Source of the DNA: a virus | Length of the DNA: 28,647 bases | Virus record (IMG/VR): IMGVR_UViG_3300035682_000144 | Coordinates: 1-28,647 of that record | Reading direction: 5' to 3' (one strand) | Part shown: piece after piece, positions 22,480 through 28,647 of the stretch | Layout: every line of letters starts with the position of its first letter | Numbering within the stretch: the first letter of the stretch is position 1 | Notes under the pieces: model-generated | Database searches by the model: none | What the model was told of the DNA's origin: nothing | What the model saw: the letters and a program-made list of their open reading frames with translations, nothing else | Made by a program: the position numbers and the translations under genes

Positions 22480-22996
22480 ATATTGGGCGATAATGTCTAA
22501 TTCTATCTTTAATAGCTTTTAAAGCTAATCTTTTATCTTCAACTTTATTATCAAAGTCAACGGCTACAATATCTAATACCGCATTTCTTAAATCGGCAGG
22601 CAATGTAGTATATCCAGCAACAAAGGTAATTTTAATACCACTTGCAGAATAAGCACTAATCTTAGTTTTATCAACACTTGATGTATAAGTTAATGCAACA
22701 TTATTTGCATCAGTTACCGAAGTAATAGATTGAACAGGACTATAAACCAATTCAATAGTTCCATTAATCTCCTTAAAAGATTGTCTTAATGTTTTAGTCT
22801 TTAAAGCCTTTTGAGTAAATATTTCAACCTCACGAAATGCCGATGCTAACAAATTAGTTAGTTGGGCATCGTGATCAGCAAAATCTACATTTACATGATC
22901 TTTAACTTCGGCTAAAGTTATTGGAATAGCTAAAGCATCGGATGTTATTGTAACATCTAATCCTTGTGTTCTTACAGGTTCTAATTCGTAAGTCAT
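22472..22996 (-). CDS. Head-tail connector, gp6-like, 174 aa
   Basis: Connector of the HK97 gp6/ DUF-like adaptor family that docks on the portal. The pattern ITLAEVKDHVNVDFADHDAQLTNLL (about 26-50) followed by REVEIFTQKAL is the typical helical start; TLRQSFKEINGTIELVYSPVQSITSV is the beta part; PADLRNAVLDIVAVDFDN is the C-terminal helix. The length is normal. The start overlaps the preceding gene's stop as TAATG. It is the first member of the connector block after the capsid and the small acidic protein. Confidence 0.87.
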   Translation of the reverse strand: MTYELEPVRTQGLDVTITSDALAIPITLAEVKDHVNVDFADHDAQLTNLLASAFREVEIFTQKALKTKTLRQSFKEINGTIELVYSPVQSITSVTDANNVALTYTSSVDKTKISAYSASGIKITFVAGYTTLPADLRNAVLDIVAVDFDNKVEDKRLALKAIKDRIRHYRPIYV

Positions 22997-23193
22997 TATT
23001 TCTTCTTATAAGTAGGTTTTAATGCTTTATCTTGTGGAGGCTCTACCGGATCGGTATCAACAATCACTTCCACATAACCTAATGAATTTAAACGATTTGC
23101 TCTTTCGACATCGTATTGAATTATTTCACCTTCTTCGACATTTCTTGATAATACAATATCATGAAACATCTTAATACATTTTACACTTGGCAT
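22996..23193 (-). CDS. Small conserved protein after the capsid gene, 65 aa
   Basis: Short protein of a type often found just after the major capsid gene. The start MPSVKCIKMFHDIVLSR, then VEEGEIIQYDVERANRLNSLGYVEVI resembles small phage proteins with the pattern (E/V)EGE..... .RA..L...GYVE. The tail is Pro/Lys-rich and probably unstructured. It may be a capsid decoration or an adaptor; neither is shown. It lies after the capsid terminator, so its expression depends on read-through or an unseen promoter. Confidence 0.65.
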   Translation of the reverse strand: MPSVKCIKMFHDIVLSRNVEEGEIIQYDVERANRLNSLGYVEVIVDTDPVEPPQDKALKPTYKKK

Positions 23194-23213
23194 AACTTTA
23201 TATTTAAAATTTT

Positions 23214-23252
23214 AAAAAAATAAGCCTACTGTTCACATGGGAAGTAGGCTTA
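23214..23252 (-). terminator. Rho-independent terminator after the major capsid gene
   Basis: On the minus strand a perfect 10-bp stem (TAAGCCTACT / AGTAGGCTTA arms at 23252-23243 and 23230-23221) with a 12-base loop is followed by a run of seven T. It lies 26 bases after the capsid stop. Together with the promoter at 25218 it defines a protease-capsid transcript made in excess. Confidence 0.85.
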
Positions 23253-23277
23253 CATAATCATAAAATGAAAACTAAAA

Positions 23278-24459
23278 CTATGAAGTTGCGAAAGAACCTT
23301 TTCTCATTGCAGTAGAGAAATATATTGGCATTGCAATAGACTCCTCAATACGCACCGTTACTAAGTTTTTAGTGAAGTTATCACCATCTTCGTAAGCAAA
23401 TTCAGTCATGATGTTATCTTCAAATAACAATTCAGCTGCTCTGTTTAAATCAGCAGTTAAGAATGTTCCAGAAGTAACAATATCAGTTGATACGATTGGC
23501 ACACCAGCGATAGACATTCTTTGTCCTAACAATAAAGCAGGATGAGAATAACCAGCACTTGACTCCTTGTTAATCAACAATTCCATTTCATCAATTGGAT
23601 TAACCAAGATAACAGAAGGAGCAAATCTCGCAGCTTTCAATTGTGCAATTGAGTTAGCTAACTTATCCCAACGATTAGAAGCAATAGTTACAGTTCCAGA
23701 TGGAGTGTAAGTAGATGCCGACTCATAAAGACCTGCGAAAGCAGAAGTTCCTGCATAGTCATACAAGTTAGTATCTTCGATGTCTAACAAATCATTTAAC
23801 ATTTGAGTAGAAACAAAAGATTGTAACCAAGTCAAACGAGATAACATTTGCTTAGAAATCTTTGCGTAAGCAGCGATAGTCTTAGGAGTTACCTCAGAGA
23901 TTGTGAAATCGTAATCAACCTGTGCTTTACCAGAACCTTCTGTTTGGATAGCAGCACCACCCTCAGAACCAGTCTTCTTAGCAAACTTGAACACACCATT
24001 TTGCTCAATTGTAGAACTACGCATCAAATCACGCAAGTGGATAGCACGAGTTGGATCAGTGATGATAGTGTTAGATAAACCAGCAATAGAAGCTGCCCAA
24101 CCTGCACCAATGTTAGCAGTAAGGTTCATATCACCTACGGCCTTAAAGTTCATTCCAAAAGCTGCATCTCTACGAGAAGACAAAGATTTGAATTTATCAG
24201 CATTAGCCTCGAAAGCCTTAGCTACAAAGTTCTCCGGTTGCTCAACAGATTTAGTCTTAGAATCTAAGATAGCATCAGATAAAGATTTCTCTACGTTACC
24301 TAACTTATCTTCTAAAGAAGCTAATTTCTCACCAGCATTTTTAGTGTTCTCGATCAAATCAGCAAGACCTAAGCCTTCCATTTCACGACCAACACCTTTT
24401 TGAATCATTTCGTTAAGGTCACTTTTTACTTCCTCAACAAGTTTTTTAATATCTTCCAT
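23278..24459 (-). CDS. Major capsid protein, HK97 fold, 393 aa
   Basis: HK97-type major capsid protein. The first about 100 residues are a charged helical delta domain (EDIKKLVEEVKSDLNEM, ENTKNAGEKLASLEDKLGNVE) that acts as internal scaffold and is cut by the protease. The capsid domain follows: IIDPTRAIHLRDLMRSS-like stretch (about 130-150), FKFAKKTGSEGGAA, TISEVTPKTIAAYAKISKQML (about 180-200), LVNPIDEMELL and GVPIVSTDIVTSGTFL, ending FSTAMRKGSFATS. These are the normal phage_capsid (HK97 gp5) landmarks. The gene has more GC-rich third positions than neighbours, usual for highly expressed capsid genes. It is followed by a strong terminator. Confidence 0.93.
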   Translation of the reverse strand: MEDIKKLVEEVKSDLNEMIQKGVGREMEGLGLADLIENTKNAGEKLASLEDKLGNVEKSLSDAILDSKTKSVEQPENFVAKAFEANADKFKSLSSRRDAAFGMNFKAVGDMNLTANIGAGWAASIAGLSNTIITDPTRAIHLRDLMRSSTIEQNGVFKFAKKTGSEGGAAIQTEGSGKAQVDYDFTISEVTPKTIAAYAKISKQMLSRLTWLQSFVSTQMLNDLLDIEDTNLYDYAGTSAFAGLYESASTYTPSGTVTIASNRWDKLANSIAQLKAARFAPSVILVNPIDEMELLINKESSAGYSHPALLLGQRMSIAGVPIVSTDIVTSGTFLTADLNRAAELLFEDNIMTEFAYEDGDNFTKNLVTVRIEESIAMPIYFSTAMRKGSFATS

Positions 24460-24467
24460 ATTAACTA

Positions 24468-25199
24468 TTATTTATTTAAATTTTCCTTTAAAATTAACAA
24501 AAACTCTACACTTTTCTTGCGTTCTTCTTCTACTGGATCAATAATGATTGGAGTGGGTTCTTCCGACTTCTCTCTCTCATTGATTAGTTTAAATAATTCC
24601 GACTTGATAAAGTTATACTCTATTTCTAACAATTCATAAGTTTCATCCATTAAATTTCCACTTTTCAATTGCTTGTAAAGTTTATCGAATCTTTCTTGCA
24701 ATCCTTTGGCATCTAAAGCCTTCATTCCCATAAATGGAGTGTCTGGGTTAGCACCCCAAAGAACCGAAGAAAATTCGTACAATTTAACTTCTTGAATTTG
24801 ATAGTAAGAATCTTTTGCACTCTTACCTTCAACCTTACTTTCCTTTATAGTTGAAAACCCTATTGAGTGTTGGTTAATTAAACCTGCCTCATAAAGTTTT
24901 AAATTATCAGTACCTATTTGAGTATCTACAATAGATGCCTCAAAATATAAACCATAGTTGTCTTCTTTTAAAACACTTGGCTTTCCTAATGGCAAGCTTG
25001 AATCATGGTTATGTAAAAACCAAATTTCATTTTTTGCTTGTGGCCCACGTTCTTTAATAGTCTTTGTGAATGCACCGGGCATCATCATGTCATTATGAAG
25101 ATCAATATTACCAAACTTAGATGCGTAACCCGAAACAATACGTTTAGTTACATCTACGTTAGTAATCTCCCCTTCTGACTTTATTTTATAATCTCTCAT
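24468..25199 (-). CDS. Prohead maturation protease, HK97 type, 243 aa
   Basis: Serine protease of the HK97 prohead family (peptidase U35/S78) that trims the capsid scaffold domain. Marks are VSGYASKFGNIDLHNDMMMPGAF (22-44), FLHNHD with likely catalytic H65, PLGKP (70-74), then the nucleophile region INQHSIGFS with S112. The C-terminal 80 residues are a charged helical tail that probably works as a scaffold and is removed. I chose the ATG at 25199; the TTG start at 25220 would precede it by seven codons and lie at the predicted transcription start. Normal neighbours: MuF-like protein upstream and capsid downstream. Confidence 0.9.
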   Translation of the reverse strand: MRDYKIKSEGEITNVDVTKRIVSGYASKFGNIDLHNDMMMPGAFTKTIKERGPQAKNEIWFLHNHDSSLPLGKPSVLKEDNYGLYFEASIVDTQIGTDNLKLYEAGLINQHSIGFSTIKESKVEGKSAKDSYYQIQEVKLYEFSSVLWGANPDTPFMGMKALDAKGLQERFDKLYKQLKSGNLMDETYELLEIEYNFIKSELFKLINEREKSEEPTPIIIDPVEEERKKSVEFLLILKENLNK

Positions 25200-25217
25200 A
25201 TTTTCTACTATTGATTG

Positions 25218-25247
25218 CAAATATAATAAAAATTCATAATTACCAAA
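25218..25247 (-). promoter_or_regulatory. Bacteroidota-type promoter before protease and capsid
   Basis: Minus-strand TATATTTG (25225 to 25218) fits TAnnTTTG and TTTG (25247 to 25244) lies 18 bases upstream, the cleanest promoter in the window. The predicted start is near 25211, about 12 bases before the ATG at 25199. It sits in one of the few gene-free gaps of the late arm and would raise protease and capsid output. Confidence 0.65.
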
Positions 25248-25251
25248 TTAT

Positions 25252-25986
25252 TTATAAAAACATAAGTCCACAACGGCAATTAACCAACTCACTTGGAGGT
25301 GCGGAATTATCACCCGGGCCACTCATTAAATTACCCCCAACATTGAACTTTTCATTTAAAGGTATTGTTGGGTAACTCGCCATGGCATTATGCGAAGGTC
25401 TTTCCTTCCCATCTAAAATAACAATCCATTTTTTAGTCAAAACTTTCTTTTGTGACTCGGCCCAACTTTGAGATGCCAAGTTCATTATCTTGGTAATCTC
25501 AGTTCTTGCAATGGTTTGACTTCTAATGATATTTCTTGTAGATAAGTATAAACCAAGCAAAGTAATAATCGCTGCCCTCGGCACACCTCTTTCTACTTGA
25601 TCCTCAACAAATCTTTTAATGTCTTGTTTGATTGTATTTACAATACCTAAAACAATATAGAAATAAGATATATCCCTAAACAACAATAAAAGCAATAGTA
25701 ACCAGTTCTCCTCAAAATTATCGCCTTCTTCCTTCTTTTGGTATTCATCCAAGAATTTACCTTGCTTTAAACCAAACTTGGTATAAGCATCACGCATTAT
25801 CTCCAATAACCATCTTTCGTTAAAGTGATTAGTGATATGAAATGTTTGAGGATTTCTTCCTTCTAATGAATTAAGGTAAGTCTTTGTTTCTACCGCCAAC
25901 TTAGTGCGTATATAAGCAAATAAAGCACGTTCATTAACATCGTGCCTTCTTCGCCATGCTACCCTATATAATTCTTCACTTACCAT
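25252..25986 (-). CDS. Minor head protein, Mu gpF-like (MuF domain)
   Basis: Head morphogenesis protein related to Mu gpF/SPP1 gp7, which binds the portal and enters the capsid. The C-terminal MuF motif is clear: TIARTEITKIMNLASQSW (about 156-173), WIVILDGKERPSHNAM (about 185-200), PLNEKFNVGG, MSGPGDNSAP and ELVNCRCG (residues about 233-240) at the end. The N-terminal half is helical with a very hydrophobic run (NWLLLLLLLF, about 93-102). It starts seven bases inside the end of the small membrane-protein gene. It lies next to the portal as usual. Fusions of MuF to toxins are known elsewhere; none is seen here. Confidence 0.88.
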   Translation of the reverse strand: MVSEELYRVAWRRRHDVNERALFAYIRTKLAVETKTYLNSLEGRNPQTFHITNHFNERWLLEIMRDAYTKFGLKQGKFLDEYQKKEEGDNFEENWLLLLLLLFRDISYFYIVLGIVNTIKQDIKRFVEDQVERGVPRAAIITLLGLYLSTRNIIRSQTIARTEITKIMNLASQSWAESQKKVLTKKWIVILDGKERPSHNAMASYPTIPLNEKFNVGGNLMSGPGDNSAPPSELVNCRCGLMFL

Positions 25987-26120
25987 CGTTTGTTTTTAAA
26001 AAGTTTTTCAACTTTCTCACGTTCTTTGCTTTTTAATTTAGAATCATAAACAAGGAAGAACCCAAACCAAAAGGAACTTGTGATTACAACCGAGTTCAAT
26101 ATGATGGCCCAAATTTCCAT
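25980..26120 (-). CDS. Small membrane protein between portal and MuF genes, 46 aa
   Basis: A 46-codon gene whose ATG shares a base with the portal stop (TAATG) and whose end overlaps the MuF-like start by seven bases, so it fills the gap exactly. The product has a hydrophobic N-terminal helix (about residues 3-25, IWAIILNSVVITSSFWFGFFLVY) and a strongly basic tail (KLKSKEREKVEKLFKNKRW). The tight packing strongly suggests it is translated. Unknown role; with the portal and MuF neighbours it may be a minor virion membrane-active peptide. Confidence 0.65.
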   Translation of the reverse strand: MEIWAIILNSVVITSSFWFGFFLVYDSKLKSKEREKVEKLFKNKRW

Positions 26121-27487
26121 TAATCCTCATCCATTACCATTGAACCAATTTCGGTAGGATCAATACTTAAACTTCCTAAAGGCACTTGATTAGAACGAAT
26201 ATAAACTTGTTGCATGATTGGGTCATTCGTTGGCTCAAAGTCCATAAATACCCTTTTCTCATCTTGGGTAAGAACACCATCTAATTTCTCCAATATACTT
26301 GCTGCATCCAAGAAGTTTTGTTTCATCTCTGGGTAAGCATCCACATCAAACCTCAAAACATATTGAGAAGGATTTAAACCCATGCTTGGAGCCAACCACT
26401 CTAATAACCCTTCACATACTCTTGATTGCATTGGAACAACGCAATTGATAATCATTCTACGAATAAATTGAGCCAAGTTGCTTTCGGTCAAATTATCGGC
26501 ATTTAAAAGAACATAAGGGTAATGCCATAATCTACATAATTGCTCGGTAGATAACTTACTCATTGCTCTTAAATCTAAATCAATGTTAGTAGTAGATAAC
26601 TTAGTAAATCCAACTTTGGTGTTAGAGAATACAACTCTACCTTTAGCATTTGAGTTATAGATTTTATCATAAACTTTATCTTCTAAATCTTGTTGTACCG
26701 TTGGGTCAACATCTTCGGTGTTCATGTCATCCTTATACAAAAATCCCACCGCACCCCTTGTTTCGAAGTTTTCAATTGCTACTTCTTCTCCACTATTAGC
26801 TTTTTGCAAAACTCTTGCACCAGCGGTTAAAGGGGAGAATCCACGATGAACCGTAGTTTGGTTATTAAAATCGGGATTAAATGATCTAAACGATAAAAAG
26901 AATGCTGGATCAACATCTTGATTGATTGAATGTATATTATACTTAACTATCCTTCTAAACTTATCGGTAACGATTGTATAATCAAAAGGTGCAATAACAT
27001 GAAGTCTTGCAATCTTACCCGGTTTAATTGGGTCTTCTTCTCCCCATATACCAACATCCTTAGTTAATAAATCCCAAGAGAATAATGATTGAAAAAATTG
27101 CTTTGAAGTTTGATAAGAGTTTGGCCTTTTAAGTAAAGCTAAGATTGGGTGTTCTTCCAATTCTTTCATTGCTTTAGAACGAATAGCATTACCCTCCATT
27201 ATGCTCCTATCGGTAGGTCTTGTCAATAAGGCTTTATACTTACTAACCGACTTTATCTGCATTTTGTTGGCTTGATATAATTCCAAAGGAACTTCAACGG
27301 CTCTTGATGAAATGTCATCTACAATAGCATAAACATCTACGTTCTTCTCAAATCCATTATTTATTGCATCACGATAATCTGTGTTGTAAAGAGAATACGT
27401 TTGTCCTCCATTAAACATCTGCCATTGCTTAACACTTTGTATTGTAGTCAAGGCTTTCTTGCTTGTAAAAAAATCTAATAATCCCAT
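26120..27487 (-). CDS. Portal protein, HK97 family, 455 aa
   Basis: Dodecameric portal through which DNA is packaged. It matches the HK97 gp3-like family: KNVDVYAIVDDISSRAVEVPLELY (about 48-71), HPILALLKRPNSYQTSKQFFQ (about 112-132), GKIARLHVIAPFDYTIV, FRSFNPD, GFSPLTAGARVLQ (about 216-228), ENFETRGAVGFLY, then LSTEQLCRLWHYPYVLL and NLAQFIRRMIINCVVPMQSRV, and an acidic C-terminus ending VMDED. Family members have HPL..LL..PN and G.SPL at matching places. Normal length. It lies three bases after the terminase gene. Confidence 0.93.
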   Translation of the reverse strand: MGLLDFFTSKKALTTIQSVKQWQMFNGGQTYSLYNTDYRDAINNGFEKNVDVYAIVDDISSRAVEVPLELYQANKMQIKSVSKYKALLTRPTDRSIMEGNAIRSKAMKELEEHPILALLKRPNSYQTSKQFFQSLFSWDLLTKDVGIWGEEDPIKPGKIARLHVIAPFDYTIVTDKFRRIVKYNIHSINQDVDPAFFLSFRSFNPDFNNQTTVHRGFSPLTAGARVLQKANSGEEVAIENFETRGAVGFLYKDDMNTEDVDPTVQQDLEDKVYDKIYNSNAKGRVVFSNTKVGFTKLSTTNIDLDLRAMSKLSTEQLCRLWHYPYVLLNADNLTESNLAQFIRRMIINCVVPMQSRVCEGLLEWLAPSMGLNPSQYVLRFDVDAYPEMKQNFLDAASILEKLDGVLTQDEKRVFMDFEPTNDPIMQQVYIRSNQVPLGSLSIDPTEIGSMVMDED

Positions 27488-27489
27488 GT

Positions 27490-28647
27490 CTAAAAAATAA
27501 TAAGTTTTTTCTTTGAATACTTAGTATAAACGGCATACCGAATACTATCTAATGCGTGATTAAAGTCATCAATGGGTTTATTTATTTGTTTTCCCCCAAC
27601 CATCATCCATTGGTAGTTATCTACTTCCTTTTTAATGTTTTTTGACCGCCTCGTGTAATACACTTCATATTCCCGCAATTTACTTATTCCTGCATTAACA
27701 CTATCGTTTCCTTTGACTGCTTTTTTAATTGGCAACCCCTCTCTGCGTAATTCCTCAATAGATTTTGGATCGGCACTATCAGCATAAATCTCACCGAGTT
27801 TATCGGGATATAGTTTAATCCTTTTAGCTAAATCTGAATTAGTTAATCCAGTTTGGTAAATAACTTCATCAAGGTATAACTTATTTCCTAATTTTGCAAT
27901 TCGGATAAGTGCCGTAGGGTCATTTGAGAATCCAAAGTCAAGGCCACTAAATAAAACATCTACATCCTTTGGGAAAAATTCACAAGGTTGCCAATCATGA
28001 TAAATAAGGGATTCAACACTTGGTTTAGGGTTTTGCTGATAAAGAGATTCAAAAGTAAAAGGTTCATTCTTCTTAACTCTTAAAAGTTTTTCTAAAGCGT
28101 GTTTTTCGGGCCATAAAGCCTCACCTTCTTTTCTTAGGTCATAACTATTTTCGGCTTTCTCACGAATAGCGGGAAATTCTATAATTGTCCAATCATCATC
28201 ACGTTCAAGCAACCTTCCAGCTAAATCATCATCATACCACCTTGTTTGGATAAGAACTTGTGCCGAACCATTATGTAATCGTGTTTCGAACACATCGGTG
28301 TACCAATTCCAAAGTTGTTCTTTAATGACACTTGATTGAGCCTCTTGGCGATCTTTAAGTGGATCATCAATAATTCCAATATCAACCGATGTACCAGTTA
28401 GTGAACCACCTCTACCAACGGCTTTAACATAACCTTGGCTATTAACCGTTTGAAAGAACTCGGCCATCCTAATTGCCTCCCCTTTTTTCTCTCCAATCCT
28501 TGTTTCGGGAAAAAGTAGTTTAAATTCCTCTCCCACAATTCTTCTTTGTATTTCTCCACTAAATTGCTCGGCTAAGGTGGCATTATAAGAAATCAAGGCT
28601 AATTTAAGATTTGGGTTTCTTCCAAGAAGGTAAGCGGGAAAACTTCG
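27490..28647 (-). CDS. Terminase large subunit (5' end outside window)
   Basis: Packaging motor ATPase/nuclease, open through the right edge of the window, so the N-terminus with Walker A is missing; 385 residues are seen. The frame at the edge reads SFPAYLLGRNPNLKLALISY, the normal run-up to the ATPase core; a TTG at 28596 inside this block is not a true start. Visible marks are Walker B-like VDIGIIDDPLKD, the coupling region VLIQTRWYDDDLAGRLL, ESLYQQNP, and the RNase H-like nuclease acids in SGLDFGFSNDPTAL, YADSADPKSIEEL and DDFNHALDSIRYAVY. It belongs to the Terminase_6/gp17-like C-terminal group. It is the first gene of the late arm seen here; a small terminase is probably just upstream. 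Confidence 0.93.
   Translation of the reverse strand, partial: RSFPAYLLGRNPNLKLALISYNATLAEQFSGEIQRRIVGEEFKLLFPETRIGEKKGEAIRMAEFFQTVNSQGYVKAVGRGGSLTGTSVDIGIIDDPLKDRQEAQSSVIKEQLWNWYTDVFETRLHNGSAQVLIQTRWYDDDLAGRLLERDDDWTIIEFPAIREKAENSYDLRKEGEALWPEKHALEKLLRVKKNEPFTFESLYQQNPKPSVESLIYHDWQPCEFFPKDVDVLFSGLDFGFSNDPTALIRIAKLGNKLYLDEVIYQTGLTNSDLAKRIKLYPDKLGEIYADSADPKSIEELRREGLPIKKAVKGNDSVNAGISKLREYEVYYTRRSKNIKKEVDNYQWMMVGGKQINKPIDDFNHALDSIRYAVYTKYSKKKLIIF

Noticed and set aside
28594-28596. TTG as the start of the terminase gene
   Set aside because: The frame stays open to the window edge and the upstream residues (PAYLLGRNPN) are part of the conserved terminase core, so the gene is truncated by the window, not started here.

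Overview
This window is part of the genome of a tailed, siphovirus-like phage (or prophage) of a Bacteroidota host. The DNA is AT-rich. Three candidate promoters match the Bacteroidota type (a -33 TTG or TTTG, then a -7 TAnnTTTG). Ribosome-binding sites are weak and many genes overlap as ATGA or TAATG. No integrase, tRNA, CRISPR array or insertion sequence was found.

Layout. Positions 1-6355 (+ strand) form the early/replication arm: small unknown proteins, a RecE/Exo8-like PD-(D/E)XK nuclease, a regulatory stretch with repeats, a 301-base intergenic region with three clustered DnaA boxes and a 25-bp tandem repeat (candidate origin), a replisome-organizer-like protein, a CmoA-like enzyme, a DNA cytosine-C5 methyltransferase, and a DnaB-like helicase. 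A rho-independent terminator at 6389-6421 closes this arm. Positions 6505-28647 (- strand, transcribed right to left) form the late arm in normal siphophage order: large terminase (5' end outside the window), portal, a 46-aa membrane protein, MuF-like head protein, HK97-type protease, major capsid, head-tail connectors, tail terminator, tail tube, G/GT tail chaperones joined by a -1 frameshift, tape measure, tail tip protein, lectin-like protein, S74 tail fibre, DUF11 adhesin, two unknown proteins, a small membrane protein, GH24 endolysin, a candidate u-spanin and a phosphoesterase. Two internal terminators or hairpins and three promoters suggest that the protease/capsid, tail and lysis segments can be transcribed separately.

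Most notable: 3192-4975 holds an enzyme resembling CmoA, the carboxy-S-adenosylmethionine (CxSAM) synthase, directly upstream of a cytosine-C5 methyltransferase. In motif X of that methyltransferase the normally invariant Asn of the Gly-Asn pair is Arg (R364). An engineered basic residue at what I believe is the same position (M.MpeI N374K) is known to let a C5-methyltransferase use CxSAM and make 5-carboxymethylcytosine. I therefore infer a natural two-gene DNA carboxymethylation cassette that would hypermodify phage DNA, probably against host restriction. The cassette is clearly AT-richer than its neighbours and sits between replication genes. One caution is that the carboxylate-binding Arg of CmoA (R199 in E. 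coli) seems to be Glu (E165) here.
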